A stretch of 64,000 bases of DNA from Balanoglossus misakiensis (GCA_040954595.2 CM082590.2:2728001-2792000); one strand, 5' to 3'. Counted from the stretch's first letter, positions 11,341 to 24,600 are shown. The notes: a model not told the origin generated them from the sequence alone. A program made the numbers and translations.

Positions 11341-13760
11341 AGATCATGGCCAAAATTATCAAAATGTTTGGGTTATGTCCTGGCAGCAATAGTACTCATG
11401 TGTACAAAATCATGACTGTTGTGCTTTTTAACAAGAGACATATCCAAGTAGATCAAGGGTCATGGCCAAAATTATCAAAATATTTGGGTTATGTCCTGGC
11501 AACAATAAAACTCATGTGAACAAAATCACGACTGTTGTGCTTTTTAACAAGAGACATATCCAAGTAGATCAAGGGTCATGGCCGAAATAATCAAAATATT
11601 TGGGTTATGTCCTGGCAGCAATAAAATTCATATGAACAAAATCATGACTGTTGTGCTTTTTAACAAGAGACATATCCAAGTAGATCAAGGGTCATTGCCA
11701 AAATTATCCAAATATTTGGGTTATGTCCTGGCAGCAATAAAACTCATGTGAACAAAATCATGACTATTGTGCTTTTTAACAAGAGACATATCCAAGTAGA
11801 TCAAGGGTCATTGCCAAAATGATCAAAATATATGGGTTATGTCCTGGCAGCAATAAAACTCATGTGAACAAAATCATGACTGTTGTGCTTTTTAACAAGA
11901 GACATATCCAAGTAGATCAAGGGTCATTGCCAAAATTATCAAAATATTTGGGTTATGTCCTGGCAGCAATAAAACTCATGTGAACAAAATCATGACTGTT
12001 GTGCTTTTTAACAAGAGACATATCCAAGTAGATCAAGGGTCATTGCCAAAATTATCAAAATATTTGGGTTATGTCCAGGCACCAATAGTACTCATGTGAA
12101 CAAAATCATGACTGTTGTGCTTTTTAACAAGAGACATATCCAAGTAGATCAAGGGTCATTGCCAAAATTATCAAAATATTTGGGTTATGTCCAGGCAGCA
12201 ATAGTACTCATGTGAACAAAATCATGACTGTTGTGCTTTTTAACAAGAGGCATATCCAAGTAGATCAAGGGTCATTGCCAAAATTATCAAAATATTTGGG
12301 TTATGTCCAGGCAGCAATAGTACTCATGTGAACAAAATCATGACTGTTGTGCTTTTTAACAAGAGACATATCCAAGTAGATCAAGGGTCATTGCCAAAAT
12401 TATCAAAATATTTGGGTTATGTCCAGGCAGCAATAGTACTCATGTGAACAAAATCATGACTGTTGTGCTTTTTAACAAGAGACATATCCAAGTAGATCAA
12501 GGGTCATTACCAAGATTATCAAAATATTTGGGTTATGTCCTGGCAGCAATAAAACTCATGTGAACAAAATCATGACTGTTGTGCCTTTTAACAAGAGACA
12601 TATCCAAGTAGATCAAGGGTCATTGCCAAAATTATCAAAATATTTGGGTTATGTCCTGGCAGCAATAAAACTCATGTGAACAAAATCATGACTGTTGTGC
12701 TTTTTAACAAGAGACATATCCAAGTAGATCAAGGGTCATTGCCATGATTATCAAAATATTTGGGTTATGTCCTGGCAGCAATAAAACTCATGTGAACAAA
12801 ATCATGACTGTTGTGCTTTTAACAAGAGACATATCCAAGTAGATCAAGGGTCATTGCCAAAATTATCAAAATATTTGGGTTATGTCCAGGCAGCAATAGT
12901 ACTCATGTGAACAAAATCATGACTGTTGTGCTTTTTAACAAGAGACATATCCAAGTAGATCAAGGGTCATTACCAAGATTATCAAAATATTTGGATTATG
13001 TCCTGGCAGCAATAAAACTCATGTGAACAAAATCATGACTGTTGTGCCTTTTAACAAGAGACATATCCAAGTAGATCAAGGGTCATTGCCAAAATTATCA
13101 AAATATTTGGGTAATGTCCTGGCAGCAATAAAACTCATGTGAACAAAATCATGACTGTTGTGCTTTTTAACAAGAGACATATCCAAGTAGATCAAGGGTC
13201 ATTGCCAAGATTATCAAAATATTTGGGTTATGTCCTGGCAGCAATAAAACTCATGTGAACAAAATCATGACTGTTGCGCTTTTTAACAAGAGACATATCC
13301 AAGTAGATCAAGGGTCATTGCCAAAGTTATCAAAATATTTGGGTTATGTCCTGGCAGCGACAAAACTCATGTGAACAAAATCATGACTGTTGTGCTTTTT
13401 AACAAGAGACATATCCAAGTAGATCAAGGGTCATGGCCAAAATTATCAAAATATTTGGGTTATGTCCTGGCAACAATAAAACTCATGTGAACAAAATCAT
13501 GACTGTTGTGCTTTTTAACAAGAGACATATCCAAGGGATCAAGGGTCATTACCAAGATTATCAAAATATTTGGGTTATGTCCTGGCAGCAATAAAACTCA
13601 TGTGAACAAAATCATGACTGTTGTGCTTTTTAACAAGAGACATATCCAAGTAGATCAAGGGTCATTGCCAAAATTATCAAAATATTTGGGTTATGTCCTG
13701 GCAGCAGTAGTACTCTTTGAACAAAATCATGACTGTTGAGCTTTTTATCAAGAGCCATAT
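11338..13760. repeat. 116-bp array 2, about 21 units
   Basis: Twenty intervals of about 116 bp separate the first TTATGTCC (11373) from the last (13691). Variant positions (CCAGGCAGCAATAGTACTC against CCTGGCAGCAATAAAACTC, GAGACAT against GAGGCAT) occur in mixed order, as expected from repeated unequal exchange and conversion. This is the longest array in the window. Confidence 0.94.
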
Positions 13761-14291
13761 CCACATAAAATTAAGTTATGGAATTACTGGATCAAAGGAC
13801 ATGCGAGAGTCGCCAACAAATTGTTTAATCAAATACTGAAAAAAAACTGGATCAAAGAACATATGAAAGTTGTCAAAAAATGTAACATATTCTAGTCATA
13901 TGGTGACTCGTATCCACAGAAAGAATTTGTGTGCTTTCAATGAGTAGGATAAAAAAAGGAATTTTAGCTTTTAATCGGAGTTCAGAAAATCCAATTTGGC
14001 TCTGATAAGGTTAAACCAATCACAATTCACTTGAAAACTTGATTAGAAAAAGATTTTCGTAATTTTTGAATGAGATTTTTAAAAAATCCAATAAGGCACC
14101 AAAAGTCACATGACCACTAATGATATTTTATCAAACTTTCAACCGCACAGTAAATTAGAACTTGATTGGCCCTGTAGTTTATGAAAATGTCAACCTTTAA
14201 AGCTTATTAGAAAATCCAATATGGCCGCCATGAAGAAGACAATTACAACTAAAAGTAGCATTGGAGGGACCAAGGTTCCAACAGAAAGCAG
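13683..14291. repeat. Truncated type-B core (copy of 5848-6440)
   Basis: Matches 5848-6440 nearly base for base, offset 7835. It then loses about a dozen bases (TTAAGCATGG region) and ends abruptly in ACAGAAAGCAGA, fused to the 146-bp repeat. Anchor at 14216. Confidence 0.9.
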
Positions 14292-14695
14292 ACCCCATCA
14301 AAATTCCAATTAACAAAATCAGGTAGGGGCACCATACCACACATTCCTACCAATTTTCAGCTCCATCGTACATGTAGTTAGGGAGAAGAAGATTTTTTTA
14401 CCAAAAATTTTATTTTTAGATCTAATTTGCATATTCATGACCCGATCAAATCCAAATTAACAAAATTAGGTAGGGACACCATAACACACATTCCTACTAA
14501 ATTTCAGCTCCATCGTACATGTAGTTAGGGAGAAGATTTTTTTACCAAAAATTTTATTTTTAGATCTAATTTGCATATTCATGACCCGATCAAATCCAAA
14601 TTAACAAAATCAGGTAAGGGCACCATAACACACATTCCAACCAAATTTCAGCTAAATATGCCAAGTAGTTTTATAGAAGAAGATTGAAATACCAA
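14292..14695. repeat. Third 146-bp array, about 2.8 units
   Basis: Starts CCCCATCAAAATTCCAATT, like the first unit of the 6890 array. Ends with the diverged unit carrying GCTAAATATGCCAAG, as at 8340. Confidence 0.88.
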
Positions 14696-14698
14696 AAG

Positions 14699-14742
14699 TT
14701 GACGGACGACGGATGACGGACGACAGACGACGGACAGACATT
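14699..14742. repeat. GACGGAC minisatellite, third copy
   Basis: Same motif and the same flanking sequence on both sides as the copy at 8388. Confidence 0.85.
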
Positions 14743-14744
14743 TA

Positions 14745-15720
14745 TCAACCTACTACTACAGCTCGGCTGACACAAGTGACAGCAGAGCTAATAAAAGCTG
14801 TATCTGCTGTGCATGCCAAGTTTTGGAAATGTAGATCAAGGGTCATTGCCAAAATTATCAAAATATTTGGGTTATGTCCTGCCAGAGTAGTACTCATGTG
14901 AACAAAATCATGACTGTTGTGCTTTTTAACAAGAGACATATCAATGTACAATTAAGTTCTGAAAGATCTTGATCAAAGGGAAAATGAAAGTTGCAAAAAA
15001 TTGTATAATTAAGTGTTAAAAAAAGGATCAATGGACATGTGAAAGTTGACAAATTTTTTTAACATTCTTGTCTTATGTTGACTCTATCCATAAAAAGGCT
15101 TGGTGTGCTATCATTCAGTAGCCTACAAATAGGAAATTTTAGTTTTTAATCGGAGTTCAGAAAATCCAATTAGGCTTCAATAAGGTTTAACCAATCACAA
15201 TTTACGCGAAAGCTTGATTAAAAAAAGATTTTGGAAATTTTTCATGGTATTTTTCAAAAATCCATAATAAATCCAAATTCACATGAACACTAACAATATT
15301 ATTTTAAAAAATTGGAACGTACAGTAAATTAGAACTTGATTGGCCTTGTAATTTTTGAAAAAAAATGTCAACTTTTAAAGGTTATCAGAAAATCCAATAT
15401 GGCCACCATGAAGAAGACAATTAAAAGAACATGCAGCATCACAGGGGCCAAAGCAGTTAGCATGGTTCCAACAGAAAGCAAACTCTGTATCTGTTGTGGA
15501 TTCATAGAATGGTAGGTAAGCCAGAGGTCACGCAAATTTGTGCCAACAAATTTTGATATCAAATTTATAAGTGTCCAACAAGAACCAAACTTCTAAGCTC
15601 AATTGGTTAACTTTAAATAGGATAAGTACATAATGATTGTGTTAAAGATTAATACTTCATTAGGTGTTCGAGTCCTCTATATTTGAAAGCCATATCTGCT
15701 GTGCATGTCAAATTATGGGA
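14745..15720. repeat. Macrosatellite core, type A
   Basis: Anchor at 15394; near copy of 8445-9317. Confidence 0.88.
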
Positions 15721-15721
15721 A

Positions 15722-16285
15722 AGTAGATCATGGCCAAAATTATCAAAATATTTGGGTTATGTCCAGGCAGCAATAGTACTCATGTGTACAAAATCATGAC
15801 TGTTGTGCTTTTTAACAAGAGACATATCCAAGTAGATCAAGGGTCATGGCCAAAATTATCAAAATATTTGGGTTATGTCCTGGCAGCAATAAAACTCATG
15901 TGAACAAAATCATGACTGTTGTGCTTTTTAACAAGAGACATATCCAAGTAGATCAAGGGTCATGGCCAAAATTATCAAAATATTTGGGTTATGTCCTGGC
16001 AGCAATAAAACTCATGTGAACAAAATCATGACTGTTGTGCTTTTTAACAAGAGACATATCCAAGTAGATCAAGGGTCATTGCCAAAATTATCAAAATATT
16101 TGGGTTATGTCCTGGCAGCAATAAAACTCATGTGAACAAAATCATGACTGTTGTGCTTTTTAACAAGAGACATATCCAAGTAGATCAAGGGTCATTGCCA
16201 AAATTATCAAAATATTTGGGTTATGTCCTGGCAGCAGTAGTACTCTTTGAACAAAATCATGACTGTTTAGCTTTTTATCAAGAGC
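15722..16285. repeat. 116-bp array 3, 5 units
   Basis: TTATGTCC units from 15757 to 16221, four intervals of 116 bp. It occupies the position of the three-unit array 1 in the paralogous block, so copy number has changed since duplication. Confidence 0.93.
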
Positions 16286-17984
16286 CATATCCACATAAAA
16301 TTTAGTTATGGAATTACTGGGTCAAAGGACATGCGAGAGTTGCCAACAAATTGTTTAATCACGTTTTGAAAAAACTGGATCAAAGGACATGTGAAAGTTG
16401 CCAAAAAATGTAACGTATTCTAGTCATATGGCGACTCGTATCCATAAAATTAATTTGTGTGCTTTCAATGAGTAGGCTAGAAATAGAAAATCTTAGTTTT
16501 TAATCAGTGTTTAGAAAAATCCAATTTGGCTCCAATAAGGTGACACCAATCACAATTCACTTGAAAACTTGATTAGAAAAAGATGTTCTGTAATTTTTTA
16601 ATGAGATTTTTAAACAATCCAATTAGGCACCCAAAGTCACTTGACCACTAATGATATTTTTGTCAAACTTTCAACCCTACAGTAAACTAGAATTTGATTG
16701 GCCCTGTAGTTTATGAAAATGTCAACTTTTAAAGGTTATTAGAAATTCCAATATGGCCACCATGAAGAAGACAATTAGAGCTACAAGCAGCATTGGAGTG
16801 GCCAAAGCGGTTAGCATGGTTCCAACAGAAAGCAAATGCTGCATCTGTTGTGGATGCCTAGAAATGGTAAAGTATGCCAGAGGTGATGCAAAATGTGCCA
16901 ACAAAATTTGATACCAAACTGATCAGTGTCCAACAAAAAGCAGACTTCTACGCTTTATTGGTTAACTTTAAATAGCTTATATACATAATTATTGTGTTAA
17001 AGTTAATACATGTACTTTATTAGGTGTTCCAGTCCTCTAAATTTAAAAGCTGTATCTGCTGTGCATGCCAAGTTATGGGAATGTAGATCAAAAGTTACTG
17101 CCAAAATTATCAAAATATTTGGGTTATGTCCGGGCAGCAGTAGTACTCATGTGAACAAAATCACGACTCTTGTGCTTTTTAACAAGAGGCATATCAACGT
17201 AGAATTAAGTTCTGAAAGATCTGGATCAAAAGACGAATGACAGTTGCAAAAAAATTGTATAATTAAGTGTTGAAAAAATGGATGAAAGGACATGTGAAAG
17301 TTGATAAAAATTGTTTAACATATTCTGGTCTTATGGTGACTCGTATCCATAAAAAGGATTGGTGTGCTATCATTCAGTAGCCTTGAAATAGGAAATTTTA
17401 GTTTTTAATCGGAGTTCAGACAATCCAATTTGGCTTCAATAAGGTTTAACCAATCACAATTCACTTGAAAGCTTGATTAAAAAAGATTTTGGAAATTTTT
17501 CATGAGTTTTTGAAAAAATCCATAATGAATCCAAATTCACATGACCACTATTAATATAATTGAAAAAAAAAATTGGAACGGCCAGTAAATTAGAACTTGA
17601 TTGGCCCTGCAGTTTAGAAAAAAATGTCAACTTTTAGAGATTATCAGAAAATCCAATATGGCCGCCATGAAGAAGACCCAACTATAAGCAGCATTGGAGT
17701 GACCAAAGTGGTTAGCATGGTTCCAACAGAAAGCAAAGGCTGTATATGTTATGGATGCTGAGAAATGGTAAGTAAGCCAGAGGTCACGCAAATTTGTGCC
17801 AACAAATTTTGATATCAAACTGATAAGTGTCCAACAAGAACCAAACTTCTTAGCTCAATTGGTTAACTTTAAATAGGATAAGTACATAACGATTGTGTTA
17901 AAGATTAATACTTCATTAGGTGTTCCAGTCCTCTAAATTTGAAAGCCGTATCTGCTGTGCATGGCAAGTTATGGGAAAGTAGAT
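16286..17984. repeat. Macrosatellite cores, types B and B'
   Basis: Anchors at 16748 and 17653 (905 bp apart); paralogous to 9651-11340 with scattered single-base differences. Confidence 0.9.
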
Positions 17985-19130
17985 CATGGCCAAAATTATC
18001 AAAATATTTGGGTTATGTCCAGGCAGCAATAGTACTCATGTGTACAAAATCATGACTGTTGTGCTTTATAACAAGAGACATATCCAAGTAGATCAAGGGT
18101 CATTGCCAAAATTATCAAAATATTTGGGTTATGTCCTGGCAACAATAAAACTCATGTGAACAAAATCATGACTGTTGTGCTTTTTAACAAGAGACATATC
18201 CAAGTAGATCAAGGGTCATTGCCAAAATGATCAAAATATATGGGTTGTGTCCTGGCAGCAATAAAACTCATGTAAACAAAATCATGACTGTTGTGCTTTT
18301 TAACAAGAGACATATCCAAGTAGATCAAGGGTCATTGCCAAAATTATCAAAATATTTGGGTTATGTCCTGGCAGCAATAAAACTCATGTGAACAAAATCA
18401 TGACTGTTGTGCTTTTTAACAAGAGACATATCCAAGTAGATCAAGGGTCATTGCCAAAATTATCAAAATATTTGGGTTATGTCCAGGCAGCAATAGTACT
18501 CATGTGAACAAAATCATGACTGTTGTGCTTTTTAACAAGAGACATATCCAAGTAGATCAAGGGTCATTGCCAAAATTATCAAAATATTTGGGTTATGTCC
18601 AGGCAGCAATAGTACTCATGTGAACAAAATCATGACTGTTGTGCTTTTTAACAAGAGGCATATCCAAGTAGATCAAGGGTCATTGCCAAAATTATCAAAA
18701 TATTTGGGTTATGTCCAGGCAGCAATAGTACTCATGTGAACAAAATCATGACTGTTGTGCTTTTTAACAAGAGACATATCCAAGTAGATCAAGGGTCATT
18801 GCCAAAATTATCAAAATATTTGGGTTATGTCCTGGCAGCAGTAGTACTCATATGAACAAAATCACGACTGTTGTGCTTTTTAACAAGAGGCATATCCAAG
18901 TAGATCAAGGGTCATTGCCAAAATTATCAAAATATTTGGGTTATGTCCAGGCAGCAATAGTACTCATGTGAACAAAATCATGACTGTTGTGCTTTTTAAC
19001 AAGAGACATATCCAAGTAGATCAAGGGTCATTGCCAAAATTATCAAAATATTTGGGTTATGTCCTGGCAGCAGTAGTACTCATGTAAACAAAATCACGAC
19101 TGTTGTGCTTTTTAACAAGAGGCATATCAA
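17985..19130. repeat. 116-bp array 4, 10 units
   Basis: TTATGTCC units from 18013 to 19057. Recognisable variant units (GGGTTGTGTCC at 18241; CATATGAACAAAATCACG near 18850) serve as markers that reappear in order in array 5. Confidence 0.93.
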
Positions 19131-19911
19131 CGTAGAATTAAGTTCTGAAAGATCTGGATCAAAAGACGAATGAAAGTTGCAAAAAAATTGTATAATTAAG
19201 TGTTGAAAAAATGGATGAAAGGACATGTGAAAGTTGATAAAAATTGTTTAACATATTTTGGTCTTATGGTGACTCGTATCCATAAAAAGGATTGGTGTGC
19301 TATCATTCAGTAGCCTTGAAATAGGAAATTTTAGTTTTTAATCGGAGTTCAGACAATCCAATTTGGCTTCAATAAGGTTTAACCAATCACAATTCACTTG
19401 AAAGCTTGATTAAAAAAGATTTTGGAAATCTTCATGAGTTTTTGAAAAAATCCATAATAAATCCAAATTCACATGACCACTATTAATATAATTGAAAAAA
19501 AAATTGGAACGGCCAGTAAATTAGAACTTGATTGGCCCTGCAGTTTAGAAAAAAATGTGAACTTTTAGAGATTATCAGAAAATCCAATATGGCCCCCATG
19601 AAGAAGACCCAACTATAAGCAGCATTGGAGTGACCAAAGTGGTTAGCATGGTTCCAACAGAAAGCAAAGGCTGTATCTGTTATGGATGCTGAGAAATGGT
19701 AAGTAAGCCAGAGGTCACGCAAATTTGTGCCAACAAATTTTGACATCAAACTGATAAGTGTCCAACAAGAACCAAACTTCAAAGGTCAATTGGTTAACTT
19801 TAAATAGGATAAGTACATAACGATTGTGTTAAAGATTAATACTTCATTAGGTGTTCCAGTCCTCTAAATTTGAAAGCCGTATCTGCTGTGCATGGCAAGT
19901 TATGGGAAAGT
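19131..19911. repeat. Macrosatellite core, type B'
   Basis: Anchor at 19584; about 99 percent identical to 21526-22306 at an offset of 2395 bp. Confidence 0.92.
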
Positions 19912-21525
19912 AGATCATGGCCAAAATTATCAAAATATTTGGGTTATGTCCAGGCAGCAATAGTACTCATGTGTACAAAATCATGACTGTTGTGCTTTTT
20001 AACAAGAGACATATCCAAGTAGATCAAGGGTCATGGCCAAAATTATCAAAATATTTGGGTTATGTCCTGGCAGCAATAAAACTCATGTGAACAAAATCAT
20101 GACTGTTGTGCTTTTTAACAAGAGACATATCCAAGTAGATCAAGGGTCATTGCCAAAATTATCAAAATATTTGGGTTATGTCCTGGCAGCAATATAACTC
20201 ATGTGAACAAAATCATGACTGTTGTGCTTTTTAACAAGAGACCTATCCAAGTAGATCAAGGGTCATTGCCAAAATTATCAAAATATTTTGGTTATGTCCT
20301 GGCAGCAATAAAACTCATGTGAACACAATAATGACTGTTGTGCTTTTTAACAAGAGACATATCCAAGTAGATCAAGGGTCATTGCCAAAATTATCAAAAT
20401 ATTTGGGTTATGTCCTGGCAGCAATAAAACTCGTGTGAACACAATCATGACTGTTGTGCTTTTTAACAAGAGACATATCCAAGTAGATCAAGGGTCATTG
20501 CCAAAATTATCAAAATATTTGGGTTATGTCCTGGCAGCAATAAAACTCATGTGAACACAATCATGACTGTTGTGCTTTTTAACAAGAGGCATATCCAAGT
20601 AGATCAAGGATCATTGCCAACATTATCAAAATATGTAGGTTATGTCCAGGCAGCAATAAAACTCATGTGAACACAATTATGACTGTTGTGTTTTTTAACA
20701 AGAGACATATCCAAATAGATCAAGGGTCATTGCCAAAATGATCAAAATATATGGGTTGTGTCCTGGCAGCAATAAAACTCATGTAAACAAAATCATGACT
20801 GTTGTGCTTTTTAACAAGAGACATATCCAAGTAGATCAAGGGTCATTGCCAAAATTATCAAAATATTTGGGTTATGTCCTGGCAGCAATAAAACTCATGT
20901 GAACAAAATCATGACTGTTGTGCTTTTTAACAAGAGACATATCCAAGTAGATCAAGGGTCATTGCCAAAATTATCAAAATATTTGGGTTATGTCCAGGCA
21001 GCAATAGTACTCATGTGAACAAAATCATGACTGTTGTGCTTTTTAACAAGAGACATATCCAAGTAGATCAAGGGTCATTGCCAAAATTATCAAAATATTT
21101 GGGTTATGTCCAGGCAGCAATAGTACTCATGTGAACAAAATCATGACTGTTGTGCTTTTTAACAAGAGGCATATCCAAGTAGATCAAGGGTCATTGCCAA
21201 AATTATCAAAATATTTGGGTTATGTCCTGGCAGCAGTAGTACTCATATGAACAAAATCACGACTGTTGTGCTTTTTAACAAGAGGCATATCCAAGTAGAT
21301 CAAGGGTCATTGCCAAAATTATCAAAATATTTGGGTTATGTCCAGGCAGCAATAGTACTCATGTGAACAAAATCATGACTGTTGTGCTTTTTAACAAGAG
21401 ACATATCCAAGTAGATCAAGGGTCATTGCCAAAATTATCAAAATATTTGGGTTATGTCCTGGCAGCAGTAGTACTCATGTAAACAAAATCACGACTGTTG
21501 TGCTTTTTAACAAGAGGCATATCAA
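19912..21525. repeat. 116-bp array 5, 14 units
   Basis: TTATGTCC units from 19944 to 21452. Its first half matches array 6 at offset 2395 (including the markers AATATAACTC, CGTGTGAACAC and AATATGTAGG). Its second half matches array 4 at offsets of 2511 then 2395. Confidence 0.93.
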
Positions 21526-22306
21526 CGTAGAATTAAGTTCTGAAAGATCTGGATCAAAAGACGAATGAAAGTTGCAAAAAAATTGTATAATTAAGTGTTG
21601 AAAAAATGGATGAAAGGACATGTGAAAGTTGATAAAAATTGTTTAACATATTTTGGTCTTATGGTGACTCGTATCCATAAAAAGGATTGGTGTGCTATCA
21701 TTCAGTAGCCTTGAAATAGGAAATTTTAGTTTTTAATCGGAGTTCAGACAATCCAATTTGGCTTCAATAAGGTTTAACCAATCACAATTCACTTGAAAGC
21801 TTGATTAAAAAAGATTTTGGAAATCTTCATGAGTTTTTGAAAAAATCCATAATAAATCCAAATTCACATGACCACTATTAATATAATTGAAAAAAAAATT
21901 GGAACGGCCAGTAAATTAGAACTTGATTGGCCCTGCAGTTTAGAAAAAAATGTGAACTTTTAGAGATTATCAGAAAATCCAATATGGCCCCCATGAAGAA
22001 GACCCAACTATAAGCAGCATTGGAGTGACCAAAGTGGTTAGCATGGTTCCAACAGAAAGCAAAGGCTGTATCTGTTATGGATGCTGAGAAATGGTAAGTA
22101 AGCCAGAGGTCACGCAAATTTGTGCCAACAAATTTTGACATCAAACTGATAAGTGTCCAACAAGAACCAAACTTCAAAGCTCAATTGGTTAACTTTAAAT
22201 AGGATAAGTACATAACGATTGTGTTAAAGATTAATACTTCATTAGGTGTTCCAGTCCTCTAAATTTGAAAGCCGTATCTGCTGTGCATGGCAAGTTATGG
22301 GAAAGT
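21526..22306. repeat. Macrosatellite core, type B'
   Basis: Anchor at 21979; second copy of the recent duplication. Confidence 0.92.
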
Positions 22307-24045
22307 AGATCATGGCCAAAATTATCAAAATACTTGGGTTATGTCCAGGCAGCAATAGTACTCATGTGTACAAAATCATGACTGTTGTGCTTTTTAACAA
22401 GAGACATATCCAAGTAGATCAAGGGTCATGGCCAAAATTATCAAAATATTTGGGTTATGTCCTGGCAGCAATAAAACTCATGTGAACAAAATCATGACTG
22501 TTGTGCTTTTTAACAAGAGACATATCCAAGTAGATCAAGGGTCATTGCCAAAATTATCAAAATATTTGGGTTATGTCCTGGCAGCAATATAACTCATGTG
22601 AACAAAATCATGACTGTTGTGCTTTTTAACAAGAGACCTATCCAAGTAGATCAAGGGTCATTGCCAAAATTATCAAAATATTTTGGTTATGTCCTGGCAG
22701 CAATAAAACTCATGTGAACACAATAATGACTGTTGTGCTTTTTAACAAGAGACATATCCAAGTAGATCAAGGGTCATTGCCAAAATTATCAAAATATTTG
22801 GGTTATGTCCTGGCAGCAATAAAACTCGTGTGAACACAATCATGACTGTTGTGCTTTTTAACAAGAGACATATCCAAGTAGATCAAGGGTCATTGCCAAA
22901 ATTATCAAAATATTTGGGTTATGTCCTGGCAGCAATAAAACTCATGTGAACACAATCATGACTGTTGTGCTTTTTAACAAGAGGCATATCCAAGTAGATC
23001 AAGGATCATTGCCAACATTATCAAAATATGTAGGTTATGTCCAGGCAGCAATAAAACTCATGTGAACACAATTATGACTGTTGTGTTTTTTAACAAGAGA
23101 CATATCCAAGTAGATCAAGGGTCATTGCCAAAATTATCAAAATATTTTGGTTATGTCCTGGCAGCAATAGTACTCATGTGAACAAAATCATGACTGTTGT
23201 GCTTTTTAACAAGAGACATATCCAAGTAGATCAAGGGTCATTGCCAAAATTATCAAAATATTTGGGTTATGTTCAGGCAGCAATAGTACTCATGTGAACA
23301 AAATCATGACTGTTGTGCTTTTTAACAAGAGGCATATCCAAGTAGATCAAGGGTCATTGCCAAAATTATCAAAATATTTGGGTTATGTCCTGGCAGCAGT
23401 AGTACTCATATGAACAAAATCACGACTGTTGTGCTTTTTAACAAGAGGCATATCCAAGTAGATCAAGGGTCATTGCCAAAATTATCAAAATATTTTGGTT
23501 ATGTCCTGGCAGCAATAAAACTCATGTGAACACAATAATGACTGTTGTGCTTTTTAACAAGAGACATATCCAAGTAGATCAAGGGTCATTGCCAAAATTA
23601 TCAAAATATTTGGGTTATGTCCTGGCAGCAATAAAACTCGTGTGAACACAATCATGACTGTTGTGCTTTTTAACAAGAGACATATCCAAGTAGATCAAGG
23701 GTCATTGCCAAAATTATCAAAATATTTGGGTTATGTCCTGGCAGCAATAAAACTCATGTGAACACAATCATGACTGTTGTGCTTTTTAACAAGAGGCATA
23801 TCCAAGTAGATCAAGGATCATTGCCAAAATTATCAAAATATTTGGGTTATGTCCTGGCAGCAATAAAACTCATGTGAACACAATTATGACTGTTGTGCTT
23901 TTTAACAAGACTAGAGACATATCCAAGTAGAACAAGGGTCATTGCCAAAATTATCAAAATATTTGGGTTATGTCCTGGCAGCAATAAAACTCATGTGAAC
24001 ACAATCATGACTGTTGTGCTTTTTAACAAGAGACATATCCAAGTA
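22307..24045. repeat. 116-bp array 6, 15 units
   Basis: TTATGTCC units from 22339 to 23968. A short multi-unit block (TTTTGGTTATG, then CGTGTGAAC, then GGATCATTGCC) occurs twice within it. One unit near 23911 has a 5-bp insertion (CTAGA). Confidence 0.93.
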
Positions 24046-24600
24046 CAATTCAGTTCTAACAAATCTGAATCAAAGGACATGTGAAATTTGCCAAAAAATG
24101 TAACGTATTCTATACATATGGTGACTCGTATCAATAAAATGAATGTGTGCTTTAAATGAGTAGGCTAGAAATAGGAAATCTTTGTCTTTAATTAGAGTTC
24201 AGAAAGTCCAATTTGGCTCCAATAAGGTTTAACTAATCACAATACACTTGAAAACTTGATTAGAAAAAGATTTTGGAAATGTTAAATGAGATTTTTCAAC
24301 ATTCCATAATGAATCCAAAGTCGCATGACCACTAACAATATTATTGAAAAAAATTGGAAGGGACAGTAAATTAGAACTTGATTGGCCATGTAGTTTTGAA
24401 AAAATGTCAACTTTAAGAGGTTATCAGAAAATCCAATATGGCCAACATGAAGAAGACAATTAAAGGAACATGCAACATTACAGGGGCCAAAGCAGTTAGC
24501 ATGGTTCCAACAGAAAGCAAACTCTGTATCTGTTGTGGATGGCTAGAAATGGTAAGCCAGAGGTCACTATGTCTATGTATAATTAACTTCTTAAAACATA
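24046..24600. repeat. Last macrosatellite core, type A, 3' truncated
   Basis: Anchor at 24433. Similarity to the other cores ends at AGCCAGAGGTCAC (about 24570), which marks the right edge of the composite array. Confidence 0.88.

Larger units (their letters stand above)
18208..23110. repeat. Recent tandem duplication, ~2.4-kb period
   Basis: 18208-20716 and 20719-23110 are near-identical neighbours, each made of part of an array, a B' core and part of the next array. The offset is 2511 at the left (GGGTTGTG at 18241 and 20752) and 2395 further right, because one 116-bp unit at about 18705 is absent from the second copy. A few differences (19780 against 22175; 19936 against 22331) show that the copies are not a simple artefactual repetition of the same reads. 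Confidence 0.9.
4120..24600. repeat. Composite macrosatellite: ~0.9-kb core with embedded 116-bp and 146-bp arrays
   Basis: Twelve copies of one core can be followed by the anchor CCAATATGG, at 5484, 6381, 9083, 10110, 11013, 14216, 15394, 16748 (one mismatch just before), 17653, 19584, 21979 and 24433; a more diverged copy starts near 4120. Spacing is 897-905 bp where nothing is embedded, and larger where an array expanded. Two sequence types exist: A (TGCAGCAT-ACAGGGGCCAAAGC) and B (AGCAGCATTGGAGTGACC). Order is A-B, A-B-B', B(truncated)-A-B-B', B', B', A. No domain or splice-consistent gene is visible. Every open frame of 60-100 codons here is a repeat by-product, as shown by identical frames in different copies. 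Confidence 0.93.

Noticed and set aside
8402-14901. 62-codon frames at 8402 and 14713 as paralogous small proteins
   Set aside because: They translate the GACGGAC minisatellite and the 116-bp segment.
19483-22177. Identical 99-codon frames at 19483-19782 and 21878-22177 as a duplicated gene
   Set aside because: They lie in a macrosatellite core; the same frame is broken in the other cores (for example 10987-11178 and 17627-17818), and no domain or start context supports them.
9318-24045. Regular 116-bp arrays as a CRISPR-like array
   Set aside because: Units are contiguous with no variable spacers, the repeat is too long, and the surroundings are animal DNA.
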